A program made the position numbers and the translations under genes. Of a stretch of 64,000 bases of DNA, positions 1 through 8,481 are shown piece by piece. The DNA is from Gemmatimonadales bacterium (GTDB lineage: Bacteria > Gemmatimonadota > Gemmatimonadetes > Gemmatimonadales > GWC2-71-9), in contig DATAOI010000011.1 in NCBI GenBank assembly GCA_036265815.1, positions 34,865 to 98,864 on the forward strand. The letters run 5' to 3'. Positions within the stretch are counted from its first letter, which is position 1; each line of letters starts with the position of its first letter. The notes below the pieces were generated by a model, which did no database searches, was not told the DNA's origin, and saw only the letters and a program-made list of their open reading frames with translations.

Positions 1-879
1 TGGCGCGAGATGCTCGACGCCGCGTACGCCAACCTCTCGGAGCTCGCCCGGCTCGCGGCGACGTACGCCGAGGAGGTGGCGGAAGATCCGGGGCGGCTGG
101 CGGAGGTGGAACAGCGGCGCGATCTGATCTTCCGGCTGAGTCAGAAGTACGGCGCAACGGTTGAGGCGGTGCTGGCCACCCGCGAGCAATCGGCCGCGGA
201 GCTCGACCTGCTGGACACGGCGGACGTCGATCTCAAGGCGCTCGCCGCCAGACGCGGCGCGGCGGAGAGCGCACTCGCCGCGGCGGCCGCATCGTTGAGC
301 GCCCGCCGCAGGGATGCAGCCGACCGGCTCGCGCGCGCGGTGAATCGGCTGCTGCCACAGCTCGGGCTCGCAGGAGGCAAGCTCTCGGTGACGCTTGGCG
401 CGCTTTCCGAGCCGACCGCGCTTGGCCAGGAGAGCGTGGTGTTCGACGTGCGGCTCAACCTGGGGCTCGAGGCCAAGCCGCTCGCGCGGGTCGCGTCGGG
501 TGGCGAGCTCTCCCGGCTCATGCTGGCGCTCAAGGTGGTGCTGGTGCGGCACGACGCCATCGCGACGCTGGTGTTCGACGAGGTCGACCAGGGTATCGGG
601 GGCGAGGTCGGGGCTCAGGTAGGGGCAGCACTGGCGGAGGTGGCAGAACGACACCAGGTGCTGGTCATCACCCACTTGCCACAGATCGCCGCGCGGGGGG
701 ACCAGCACCTGGTGGTCTCGAAAGAGGCCCGCGGTGGCATCGCCACCAGTGACGTGCAGGCGACCCATGGTGAGGACCGCGTCGCCGAGATCGCGCGCAT
801 GCTGGGTGATACGGAAGGCGAGGCGGCTCGGCGCCACGCCCAGGCACTGCTGCGGAAGGAGGGGAAGGTGCGCCGCTAG
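1..879 (+). CDS. recN: DNA repair protein RecN, C-terminal part (cut by window edge)
   Basis: The reading frame is open from base 1, so the N-terminal half lies outside the window. RecN is an SMC-like ATPase acting in double-strand break repair. The visible part has the end of the coiled coil (bases 1-330), then the ABC-type signature ASGGELSRLMLALK (about bases 490-535), the Walker B/D-loop LVFDEVDQGIGG (about 565-605) and the switch-like VITHLPQIAARGD (about 664-700). These are the diagnostic C-terminal RecN blocks in the right order. The end, at TAG after a basic tail, is normal for the family. Confidence 0.95.
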   Translation, partial: WREMLDAAYANLSELARLAATYAEEVAEDPGRLAEVEQRRDLIFRLSQKYGATVEAVLATREQSAAELDLLDTADVDLKALAARRGAAESALAAAAASLSARRRDAADRLARAVNRLLPQLGLAGGKLSVTLGALSEPTALGQESVVFDVRLNLGLEAKPLARVASGGELSRLMLALKVVLVRHDAIATLVFDEVDQGIGGEVGAQVGAALAEVAERHQVLVITHLPQIAARGDQHLVVSKEARGGIATSDVQATHGEDRVAEIARMLGDTEGEAARRHAQALLRKEGKVRR

Positions 880-883
880 GAGA

Positions 884-2416
884 TCAGAACAACCCGAAGT
901 ACACCCGGAACAACGCCCGCATGGTATGCCGGTTGGGCACTCGGCCGCCGCTCGCCCGCACCACCCGCTCGTAGGACCATCCCGCATCCACCGGCAACCC
1001 CTCCCCTCCCGGCCGCAGTCTTCCGAGGTTGGAGTAGGTGAGCCCGATCCCCAGCACCGTCGCGCTCGCCTTGGTTTCCTCCGCCAGCACGGCGGCGGCG
1101 ACGCCCGGGATCGAGTCCTGGGTGGTCGCGTAGGTCACCGCGTCACCGCCGCGCGACCAGTGGCGCACGCTTCCCTGGATCGCGAAGGTCTGTGCCAGCC
1201 GGACGAAAGGCCGGGCGGCGACCTCCACTACATCGCCCGGATCACGGTGCACGATGCGCAGCAGGTCGCTCGACGGGAACGGCTGCGATGGAGGCGCCAC
1301 TCGCAGGAGATAGTCCGCGGCCAGCTGTCGATTGTAGTCGCCCTCGAGCCGCATCCCCCAGCCCCCCGTGCCCAGGTCCGCCGTCATGCGTACTTCCAGG
1401 TCGGTCTGCCCTTCGCCGGTACCCAACGTGAGTAGCCGGTCACTGCGGGCGACCCTGCCGGTGGGGAACCGCACCAGACCCTGCACCGCCACGCGCGCGC
1501 CGCCCCGGTGGGTGCCTCGGTCCCAATGATCCAGCAAGGTGACCGCAGCTCCGCCTTCCGCGTCGCCCCGGAAGGTGACCTTCGACTCGCCTGTGCGGAG
1601 GCCGATCGGGTCGTGGACGTAGTCGAGCAGGTCGGTGGTCGTCACCGCGGCAGTGGGCAGCGCGGGCGCGGCCGTGAACCCGCTCACGCCGAGGGTGCCG
1701 CTGAGGACCGACTGCAGATCGGTCACTCTGCCGACGACGGCGGTGCCAGCGGTGCTCGTGGCGGTTGGCACGAACGCTGAAGCCGTCGCGGGATCGGAGA
1801 GCAGGCCGAAGAGATCCTCCCGCAACGCGGTACCGGAGGTGAGGGTGGACTGGGCGAGGGCCTTGGTGGTGGGATCGGCGTCATAATCCCCGGCCGCGAT
1901 CCGGCTGCTCAGCGTGGCGAGCGCGCCGTCGAGCTCCTGGAAGAATCCGGCCTCAGACGTCTCGCCGGGATTGACGCCTGCGTCGCCGCTGCTGCCATCG
2001 AGGGTGATCGCGCTCTGCACCCGGGTCCGGACCAGCGGGATCCGGCCGAACACGGTGAGCCAGCGCGTCACCCCGAGTCCCAGGCCGAAGAACCCGCGGC
2101 TCTCGTCGGCCTGCGCGTCGGTGGTGAGCGTCCCTAGATTGAGGTGATAGTCGGTGTTACCGGTGATCCGGCCGATCCGCGCGTCCGCGTCGCTCAGCGG
2201 AGCGAGGAGGTTGCTGCCGAGCGCGGCGCTCGAGAGATCGGTGCCGAGGGGCTCGCGGATGCCGTCCCGATAGCGGGAGTCCCAGATGTCGATGGTTCCG
2301 TCGAGCTCCACCCGGACCACCCCGACCGGCACGCCCACCGGCGCGAGTTGAGCGCGAACGGCTCCCGGTACGAGCAGACAGGCGATCGTCCCCAGCCGCC
2401 GCACACAATGCCCCAC
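884..2416 (-). CDS. predicted outer-membrane beta-barrel protein
   Basis: A 510-residue protein with a cleavable-looking signal (short basic start, hydrophobic stretch, VRAQ cleavage region at about residue 22). The body is rich in alternating aromatic/Gly/polar strands, and it ends in VYFGLF with a C-terminal Phe, as in many barrels inserted by the BAM complex. No specific family was recognised. The middle third (about residues 150-260) is Ala/Thr/Asp-rich and looks less barrel-like. The start is GTG at 2416, or GTG four codons later at 2404. The second avoids overlap with the divergent galactokinase start region. It converges on recN with a 4 bp gap. Confidence 0.75.
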   Translation of the reverse strand: MGHCVRRLGTIACLLVPGAVRAQLAPVGVPVGVVRVELDGTIDIWDSRYRDGIREPLGTDLSSAALGSNLLAPLSDADARIGRITGNTDYHLNLGTLTTDAQADESRGFFGLGLGVTRWLTVFGRIPLVRTRVQSAITLDGSSGDAGVNPGETSEAGFFQELDGALATLSSRIAAGDYDADPTTKALAQSTLTSGTALREDLFGLLSDPATASAFVPTATSTAGTAVVGRVTDLQSVLSGTLGVSGFTAAPALPTAAVTTTDLLDYVHDPIGLRTGESKVTFRGDAEGGAAVTLLDHWDRGTHRGGARVAVQGLVRFPTGRVARSDRLLTLGTGEGQTDLEVRMTADLGTGGWGMRLEGDYNRQLAADYLLRVAPPSQPFPSSDLLRIVHRDPGDVVEVAARPFVRLAQTFAIQGSVRHWSRGGDAVTYATTQDSIPGVAAAVLAEETKASATVLGIGLTYSNLGRLRPGGEGLPVDAGWSYERVVRASGGRVPNRHTMRALFRVYFGLF

Positions 2417-2461
2417 AGTCCCTCCCAGGAGAAGCGGCTCGTCGTGCCAGCTCTATCGTCC

Positions 2462-3607
2462 GTGAGACTCGCAACTTCGCTCTATGCCGCGAGCTTTGGA
2501 AGCCGTCCCGGGGCCGCCGCGTCTGCGCCGGGGCGGCTGAATCTGCTGGGGGAGCATACTGAGTACAACGGCGGAGTGGTCCTGCCGATCGCGCTGGAGC
2601 GGCGGACGGCGGTGGCGGTGGCGCCGGCGCGCGACTGGGCGGTAGTATCTCAGCTCGATCGCATCCCCCTCGAGATCGATGTCCCCCAGGCGCTGCGGGG
2701 CGACTGGACCGACTACCTGGTCGGCGTCGTGCGGGAGCTGGAGGCGATCGGCGCGGCGCCGCTGGGCGCGCGGGTGGCGGTAGCCAGCACGTTGCCGGTC
2801 GGCGCGGGCCTCTCTTCGTCGGCCGCGCTCACCGTGGCAGCGGCGCGGGCGCTGAGCCAGTTGGCGGGGCGCCGACTCGCGCCCGCGCAGCTGCTCGAGA
2901 TCGCTTACCGGGCGGAGCACGACCAGCTGGGGGTTCGCCGTGGACGGATGGACCAGACCATCGCCGCGCTGGGCATGCGGGGAACGGCGCTGCTGGTCGA
3001 GCTCGGCGTCGGCACCGTCGTCAGATTGCCGTTCCCGGGGCGGCTCTGGGTCGTAGAGACCGGCGTCTCCCACCCGCCGCCCGGGGACGAGCTCATCAAC
3101 CAGCGGCGCCGTGAATGCGAGGAGGCGCTGGCGTTCTGCCGTGAGTGGCGGCTGGGGCTGCCTCACCTGGCGCAGCTCGCGCCGGGGGACCTGGAGGAGG
3201 TGGAACGCAGGCTGCCGCCGCCGCTGATCCCGCGGGTGCGGTATGTCGTGACCGAGACCGCACGGACCCGGGCGGCGGCCTCGGCACTCGCGGCGGGCGA
3301 TCTGCCGGGCATCGGGCGGCTGATGGTCCAAGGCCACGAGTCGCTGCGGGTGGACTACCAGTACAGCGTGCCGGAAGCCGACCTGATCGTCCAGTCGGCC
3401 GTGGCGCACGGGGCCTGCGGCGCTCGGCTCAGCGGGGCAGGGTGGGGCGGGGCGGTTACAGTCCTGGCCCCCGAGGAGCGGGCCGCGCGGATCATGGCTG
3501 AGGTGGGCCGGGACTACGCGGACCGGTTCGGGCGGGTGCCGGACATGTGGAGCAGCCGTGCGGCGGCCGGGGTGCGGCGGGAGGCGTTGCCGGCGATGGT
3601 GGGATAG
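2462..3607 (+). CDS. galK: galactokinase
   Basis: A GHMP-family kinase that phosphorylates galactose at C1 in the Leloir pathway. The galactokinase signature GRLNLLGEHTEYNGG is at about residues 23-37, the GHMP ATP loop LPVGAGLSSSAAL in the first third, RMDQTIAALG (position of the catalytic Asp) in the middle, and GARLSGAGWGGAVTVL near the end. I chose GTG 2462 because it leaves 22 residues before APGR, as in E. coli GalK (381 aa total). An in-frame ATG at 2408 would overlap the divergent gene. No other Leloir gene is adjacent, so this may be a stand-alone salvage gene. Confidence 0.92.
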   Translation: MRLATSLYAASFGSRPGAAASAPGRLNLLGEHTEYNGGVVLPIALERRTAVAVAPARDWAVVSQLDRIPLEIDVPQALRGDWTDYLVGVVRELEAIGAAPLGARVAVASTLPVGAGLSSSAALTVAAARALSQLAGRRLAPAQLLEIAYRAEHDQLGVRRGRMDQTIAALGMRGTALLVELGVGTVVRLPFPGRLWVVETGVSHPPPGDELINQRRRECEEALAFCREWRLGLPHLAQLAPGDLEEVERRLPPPLIPRVRYVVTETARTRAAASALAAGDLPGIGRLMVQGHESLRVDYQYSVPEADLIVQSAVAHGACGARLSGAGWGGAVTVLAPEERAARIMAEVGRDYADRFGRVPDMWSSRAAAGVRREALPAMVG

Positions 3608-3622
3608 ATTCCTCTGGCCTCC

Positions 3623-3706
3623 GCCCGGGTGGCGAAACTGGTAGACGCTCGAGACTTAAAATCTCTTGGGGGAAACCCCGTCCGGGTTCGAATCCCGGCC
3701 CGGGCA
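3623..3706 (+). tRNA. tRNA-Leu (anticodon UAA)
   Basis: The 84-nt cloverleaf has acceptor arms GCCCGGG (3623-3629) and CCCGGGC (3699-3705) with discriminator A3706. The D arm holds GGTAGACGC, the anticodon loop CTTAAAA has TAA at 3657-3659, a variable arm contains the GGGG..CCCC stem, and the T loop is GGTTCGAATCC. The long variable arm and anticodon identify leucine. CCA is not encoded. It sits 15 bp after galK. Confidence 0.97.
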
Positions 3707-3737
3707 TTGACCACACTCACGCGATGGGAGGTGCGGC

Positions 3738-4331
3738 ATGAAAGCGTGGCTCGGAGCACTCGGCGTGCTCGCGGTGTTGGGGGGATGCAACCGGCGGCAC
3801 GGTGAGGAAGTGACCCGCTCAGGTACCGACACCATCATCCGGAGCTCGACCGTCAAGGATACCACGGTCGTGCATGCGGACACCTCGATTGATGTCGACA
3901 CCGTTCATAAGACGAACCACATCGCGGGCGCCGGGGACAGCGTCGGGGGGAAGGCACTCGAGTGGGGTCCGCAGCCGCCTGGCCTTCCGGCGGGAGCCCG
4001 AGTGGCCGTGGTTCGGGGCGATCCATCGAAGGCCGGACCCTTCACCATCCGAGTCGATCTGCCCGATGGTTATCAGATCAAGCCACACTGGCATCCGACC
4101 GCTGAGCGGCTCAGTGTCGTGGAGGGGAGCTTGCTCATGGGCGATGGGCGGGCATGGAGTGACAAGAGCATGCGGCCCTTGCAGCCTGGTCAGGTGGCCT
4201 CGTTGGCGGCACGTCACCCGCATTACGTGGAAGCCAACGGTCAGACCATGGTCGAGATCCGGAGCACGGGGCCGTTCGAGATCACCTACGTGAATGCGGA
4301 CGACGACCCGCGGAAGGCACCGATACAATAA
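3738..4331 (+). CDS. cupin-domain lipoprotein
   Basis: A 197-residue lipoprotein: the signal MKAWLGALGVLAVLGGC puts the lipidated Cys at residue 17. A Thr/Asp-rich linker (residues 20-65) follows, then a cupin barrel with GYQIKPHWHPTAERLSVVEG at about residues 113-132. That is the typical metal-binding HxH...E half motif, with a second half around HPHYVEANG. Cupins of this kind are often small periplasmic enzymes or sensors; the substrate is unknown. GGAGGTG lies 5-6 bp before the ATG, fixing the start. Confidence 0.85.
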   Translation: MKAWLGALGVLAVLGGCNRRHGEEVTRSGTDTIIRSSTVKDTTVVHADTSIDVDTVHKTNHIAGAGDSVGGKALEWGPQPPGLPAGARVAVVRGDPSKAGPFTIRVDLPDGYQIKPHWHPTAERLSVVEGSLLMGDGRAWSDKSMRPLQPGQVASLAARHPHYVEANGQTMVEIRSTGPFEITYVNADDDPRKAPIQ

Positions 4332-4815
4332 CAGGTACAATGATGGCCGACCTCGGATCCGGGGTTATTCCTGTGTGCTCCTGGTCAACTGTACGGCCGA
4401 GCCCATCGGGCAGGTGTTCGGCTGGGTGTCGGATTCGGAAGCGTTTGTCGGCGCGCTCGGGAGAGTCGGCGTAGCGGCGCAAGCACCAGGTCGCTGATCC
4501 AGGCCTCCGCTCCCGGGCGAGCTCGACCAGCTCGGCTGTCGCAAAATCGTCCTCAAATGTCGCAAACGGGGCCTAGCCCAATCCCGGCCGCGGCCCCAAC
4601 ATGTAGAACCCCTCCCCTCTCACCCCGCTCGTCTCAGCACCAGAGGAGATCCATGGCTCCCGCTCTCCCAAGCGGCGGAGTCAGGCCAGTCTGCCCGGTG
4701 CCCTCGATCGTCTTCAGCCTGGTTGACCCGGTCGAGCACCGGGCCACCCGCCGCCGCACGCCCCAGCGAGCCAGACCGCACGTCCCTCACGTCCACTCAT
4801 CATCCTGAGCGCGCC
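4332..4815. other. 484-bp spacer without a convincing gene
   Basis: No ORF here has a recognisable product. A GAGGAGATCC ribosome-binding-like sequence precedes an ATG at 4653 that opens a 51-codon frame (to 4808), but its Pro/Arg-rich product looks like noncoding high-GC sequence. A short direct repeat TGTCGCAAA occurs near 4538 and 4558. Some minus-strand frames (about 4365-4565) may be degraded coding sequence, but I could not tie them to a family. Confidence 0.4.
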
Positions 4816-5778
4816 ATGAACATCTCCATCATCAACCACACCGAAGGTCACATCAGTGACGAGGAGCTGCAGCAGACGATCCGCGCCATCAACCGGCAGA
4901 TCCATGAGGACTTCGAGCCGTATTGGGGCATGCGCGCGACGCTCCGGCTGGAAGGCCGAAGCGCAGCCAAGCCGGAGACGGCGCAGCTCGCGGACATGCG
5001 AGGCGATGCGGTGATCTACCTCTGGAATGAGGCCGATGTCGACAACGCCTTGGGCTACCACTTCAAGAACAACTCTGGCGTGCCCTTCGGCTTCGTCTTC
5101 ACCGAGATCTCCGAGAGCATCGGGGAGCCGTGGTCCGTCACCTTGTCCCACGAAGCCCTGGAGCTGCTGGGCGATCCGGAGACCAACCTGCTGGTGATCG
5201 GGCCGCACCCGACCGAGAAGCGCGACGTGTTCCACTGGTTCGAGATGTGCGACGCCGTTCAGGCCGAGAACTACGAGATCGACGGTGTGGCGCTCTCCAA
5301 TTTCGTGCTGCCATTGTACTTCACCGGGACCCGCGAGACCGACGAGCCGGGCGCCCGCAACGACTTCCTGGGCCGCGGCCACGGCGGACAGACGCTCACC
5401 TCCTTCGGGATCAATCCCGGCGGTTACATCGGATTCTTCGACCCCCTGCTGGGGGATCACGACACCTTCAGTCTCAAGGGCGACATCGAGGCCCACAGAC
5501 GCCTCGAGATCAAGGCCCGCGGTAAGGAGGCCCGGCGCTCCGTCCGCTACCGGAAGGTCGCCGAGCGCGAGGAGCTCCGCCGCCGCGCCGAAGTCAGTGC
5601 CACCGGCAAGCCGTTCCGCCCCGCGCCGAAGCCTGCGATGGCCTCGATCAGGGATCAGAAGCCGTTGCTGGCGCTGGCCGAGAAGGGACTGGAGGTTCGA
5701 ATCCAGCCCGTGCGGACGGGTGGCAAGCCGGCAAACGGTGGCGGCAAGGGAAAGACGGCCAGGTTGCCGCGCAAGTAG
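4816..5778 (+). CDS. unrecognised protein with metallopeptidase-like HE motif
   Basis: 320 residues starting MNISIINHTEGHISDEELQ; no signal peptide seen. The centre has TLSHEALELLGDP (about residues 110-122), followed by HWFEMCDAVQAENYEIDG (about 139-156) and a downstream YF.G segment, a pattern that resembles helix-based zinc sites (HExxE plus later H/E). The C-terminal ~100 residues are basic (Lys/Arg-rich, RRSVRYRKVAEREELRRR). I know HEALELLGDP-type proteins only as uncharacterised; a protease role is inference. ATG 4816 is chosen over upstream in-frame codons because homology-like sequence begins there. It lies 59 bp before the chitinase-type gene and may be co-transcribed with it. Confidence 0.75.
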   Translation: MNISIINHTEGHISDEELQQTIRAINRQIHEDFEPYWGMRATLRLEGRSAAKPETAQLADMRGDAVIYLWNEADVDNALGYHFKNNSGVPFGFVFTEISESIGEPWSVTLSHEALELLGDPETNLLVIGPHPTEKRDVFHWFEMCDAVQAENYEIDGVALSNFVLPLYFTGTRETDEPGARNDFLGRGHGGQTLTSFGINPGGYIGFFDPLLGDHDTFSLKGDIEAHRRLEIKARGKEARRSVRYRKVAEREELRRRAEVSATGKPFRPAPKPAMASIRDQKPLLALAEKGLEVRIQPVRTGGKPANGGGKGKTARLPRK

Positions 5779-5837
5779 GAGCGCCGGAGCGCTCCTTTCA
5801 CGGGGATCATCGGCAGCGGTGCGCAACGGAGGGGGCA

Positions 5838-6476
5838 ATGGCGGAGATCATCACCGAGGTCCAGCTGCAGAGGTTTCTGCCCAGTCTCAAGACCGGCCCG
5901 ATGTGGACCACGGCCCTCAACGCCGCCATGTCGCGCTTCGAGATCAACTCCCGCGAGCGCGCCGCGGCCTTCCTCGCGCAGGTGGCGCACGAGTCCGCCG
6001 AATTCCAGCATCTGCACGAGAACCTGAGCTACCGGGCCACCCGGCTCATGGCGGTCTGGCCCAGGCGCTTTCCCACCCTCGACGCGGCCCGGCCCTTCGA
6101 GCGGCAGCCGGAGCGGCTGGCCAGCTTCGTGTACGCCAATCGCCTGGGGAACGGGGACGCGGCCAGCGGAGACGGGTGGCGCTTCCGGGGCCGCGGCCTG
6201 CTGCAGATCACCGGTCGCGGTAATTACCGGAGCTGTGGTCAGGCCCTCAATCTTCCGCTCGAGACCCAGCCGGAGCTGCTCGAGTCCGCCGAGCCGGCGG
6301 CGCTCGCGGCAGCGCAGTTCTGGCAGTCGCGCGGACTCAATCAGCTGGCGGACGACCGCAACGACGACAACGACGACGAGGACTTCGTGGCGATCAGCGT
6401 CGTCATCAATGGGGGACGGGCCGGATTGCCCGCGCGACGGGCCTACTGGGCGCGGGCAAAGGCGGCCCTGGCTTGA
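5838..6476 (+). CDS. GH19 chitinase / endolysin-like glycoside hydrolase
   Basis: A 212-residue single-domain protein. It has the GH19 catalytic-helix motif FLAQVAHESAEFQHLHENL (about residues 45-63, first Glu the likely acid) and the substrate-groove block WRFRGRGLLQITGRGNYR (about 115-132). Both are hallmarks of GH19 chitinases and phage-type endolysins. No signal peptide is visible, so export would need a holin or lysis, or it acts in the cytoplasm. An unusual Asp/Asn run, DDRNDDNDDEDF, lies near residue 173. No phage gene is nearby. The GGAGGGGGCA stretch lies just ahead of the ATG. Confidence 0.88.
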   Translation: MAEIITEVQLQRFLPSLKTGPMWTTALNAAMSRFEINSRERAAAFLAQVAHESAEFQHLHENLSYRATRLMAVWPRRFPTLDAARPFERQPERLASFVYANRLGNGDAASGDGWRFRGRGLLQITGRGNYRSCGQALNLPLETQPELLESAEPAALAAAQFWQSRGLNQLADDRNDDNDDEDFVAISVVINGGRAGLPARRAYWARAKAALA

Positions 6477-6550
6477 CGGCCTAATGGCTCGTTCGTAAAG
6501 TTGGTCCCACCCCTCCACCTTCATCGAGAGCCGGCAGGAGTTCGCGTCGG

Positions 6551-7603
6551 ATGGTTCAACCCCAGATCGCGCGCTCATCGAACCGCGACCAGGTCGTTCC
6601 GTTTACCGCGGGCGACGGGTTCGCCTGCAATCTGATCCACGTGCGCGGCGTCCTGCCTCCGACCCGTGGGCCGGTGCTCCTGGTGCACGGTGCCGGAGTG
6701 CGGGCCAACATCTTCCGGGCTCCCGTCCGCGTCTCGCTGGTCGATTACTTGGTCGAGCACGGCTACGACGTCTGGCTGGAGAACTGGCGCGCGAGCATCG
6801 ATCTCGAGCCGAACCGCTGGACCCTGGACCAGGCGGCGGTCTTCGACCACCCGGTCGCCGTGCGGAAGGTGCTGGAGCTGACCGGGGCCAAGACACTCTC
6901 GGCGGTGGTGCATTGTCAGGGCTCCACCAGCTTCATGCTGGGCGCGGTGGCCGGACTGATGCCCGAGGTCACCACCATCGTCTCGAACGCGGTGTCGCTT
7001 CACCCGGTGGTGCCGGCGGTGTCGGCCCTCAAGCTCAAGCTGGCCATCCCGGTGGTGGCGCGACTCACCCCGTTTCTCGATTGCCAATGGGACCTGCACT
7101 CGCCGGGGCTTCTGCCCAAGATGATCACCGCGTTCGTGAAGCTGACCCACCACGAGTGCGATAACCTGGTGTGCCGCTACGCCAGCTTCACGTATGGCAC
7201 CGGCTTTCCCACGCTCTGGCGGCACGAGAACCTCAACCGCGAAACCCATGAGTGGGTAAAGCAGGAATTCGCCCACGTGCCGCTCAGCTTCTTCCGGCAG
7301 ATCCAGCGCAGCGTGGCGCAGGGCCGGCTCTCACCGGTGGAAGGGCGGCGGGAGCTGCCGGACGACGTGGTGAGCCGGCCGCCGCACACCGAGGCCCGGG
7401 TCGCCTTCTTCGCCGGCGAGCGCAACCGCTGTTTTCTGCCCGAGAGCCAGCGCCGCACCTTCGATCATTTCAACCGGCATCGTCCCGACTATCACGCGTT
7501 CCACGTGCTGGCGGGCTACGGACACCTGGATGTGTTCATGGGACAGAACGCCGCCAGCGACGTCTTCCCCATCATGCTGGCGGAGCTGCAGCGCCCCCAC
7601 TGA
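6551..7603 (+). CDS. alpha/beta hydrolase with Cys at the nucleophile elbow
   Basis: A 350-residue alpha/beta-fold enzyme. LLVHGAGV (residues 43-50) forms the oxyanion strand-loop. The nucleophile elbow reads VVHCQGS (119-125), where the usual Ser of GHSxG is Cys122, as in PHA synthases and, from memory, in the hydrolase domain of large GMC fusion proteins. GYGHLDVFMG near the C terminus offers the catalytic His. No signal peptide. It is the first gene of a tight nine-gene run ending with a GMC oxidoreductase, so a lipid ester or thioester substrate is likely. Only a weak GGAG sits upstream. Confidence 0.85.
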   Translation: MVQPQIARSSNRDQVVPFTAGDGFACNLIHVRGVLPPTRGPVLLVHGAGVRANIFRAPVRVSLVDYLVEHGYDVWLENWRASIDLEPNRWTLDQAAVFDHPVAVRKVLELTGAKTLSAVVHCQGSTSFMLGAVAGLMPEVTTIVSNAVSLHPVVPAVSALKLKLAIPVVARLTPFLDCQWDLHSPGLLPKMITAFVKLTHHECDNLVCRYASFTYGTGFPTLWRHENLNRETHEWVKQEFAHVPLSFFRQIQRSVAQGRLSPVEGRRELPDDVVSRPPHTEARVAFFAGERNRCFLPESQRRTFDHFNRHRPDYHAFHVLAGYGHLDVFMGQNAASDVFPIMLAELQRPH

Positions 7604-7614
7604 GAGGAGCCGGT

Positions 7615-8481
7615 ATGGCTGGTCCCGCACGGTTGCGTCAGCAGGCCGGGCGTCACGCGTTGGTGGATGGAATTCCGTTCACTCTGCCGGTCACCTGTAC
7701 CCCATCGCCGGCGCTGATGGCCGCCTTCCCCATCAACCCGGAGCGCGCCGCCGCCCTCCTCGCCGGCAACGAGGTACACCCGTTCCGCCTGTGGAATCGC
7801 GGCCTGCTGGTGATCACGGTCATCGACTACCTCTCCACCAACATCGGCACCTACATCGAGTTCAGCATCGCGATCGCGTGCACCCACGGCCGGCGGCCCG
7901 CGCCTCGCCTGCTGCCGGCGCTGCTGATGAGGCATTACGGCACCGGGCAGTGCGTGATCGATCTGCCGGTCAGCACCGAGATTTCGGTCAAGGGTGGCAA
8001 GGGCATCTGGGGAATGCCGAAGCACCGGGCCAACCTGGATTTCACCGTGGGCGACCGGGTGGTGAGCAGCCAGTACGATCTCGACGGCGAGCTGGCGATG
8101 CGGATCGAGATCGACCGCCCCGCCCGGACCTGGCTGCCGGTCAACGTCGGCACCGCCAACTACTGCGCCTTCCGCGGGCTCCTGATGAAGTCCTACATCT
8201 ACTTCCGGGGCCATCTGGGGATGGGGTTGCTGGGGAAGGCCCGCGCCCGGCTCACCCTGGGCGATCACCCGCGGCTGGCGCCGCTCAGGCAGCTGGAGAT
8301 CGCACCCAAGCCGCTGTTCACCGCGTTCATCCCCGACGCCATCGGCGTGCTGGACGATCACTTCGAGAGCTGGTTCCTGTCCTTCCCCCAGCCGCCCACC
8401 GGGCCGCCCGAGGGAATGGAGAGCGTGGTGGATCTGGGCCTGGGCGAAGAGTGGCTCCCGCCGCCGGTGGCGGCGCGATGA
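7615..8481 (+). CDS. acetoacetate decarboxylase-fold protein
   Basis: 288 residues, cytoplasmic. The family block EISVKGGKGIWGMPKHRANL (about 122-141) matches the GxxxGFPKK region that carries the Schiff-base Lys in acetoacetate decarboxylases. Lys136 would be that residue, but the second Lys of the pair is His137 here, so classical decarboxylation is not assured. ADC-fold proteins also act as aldolase/dehydratases in natural-product pathways. AGGAG precedes ATG 7615. The stop overlaps the next start (ATGA). Confidence 0.85.
   Translation: MAGPARLRQQAGRHALVDGIPFTLPVTCTPSPALMAAFPINPERAAALLAGNEVHPFRLWNRGLLVITVIDYLSTNIGTYIEFSIAIACTHGRRPAPRLLPALLMRHYGTGQCVIDLPVSTEISVKGGKGIWGMPKHRANLDFTVGDRVVSSQYDLDGELAMRIEIDRPARTWLPVNVGTANYCAFRGLLMKSYIYFRGHLGMGLLGKARARLTLGDHPRLAPLRQLEIAPKPLFTAFIPDAIGVLDDHFESWFLSFPQPPTGPPEGMESVVDLGLGEEWLPPPVAAR

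Noticed and set aside
4653..4808. 51-codon ORF with a good ribosome-binding-like site
   Set aside because: Product is low-complexity Pro/Arg sequence and ends in a normal spacer; kept only as a remark.
6355..6395. Short Asp/Asn codon repeat (GACGACAACGACGAC) as a microsatellite feature
   Set aside because: It lies within the chitinase-type coding frame and translates without break, so it is described only in that gene's entry.
5838..6476. Prophage remnant suggested by the GH19 endolysin-type gene
   Set aside because: No holin, integrase, tail or head gene, nor an attachment site nearby; the tRNA-Leu at 3623 has no visible partial duplicate.
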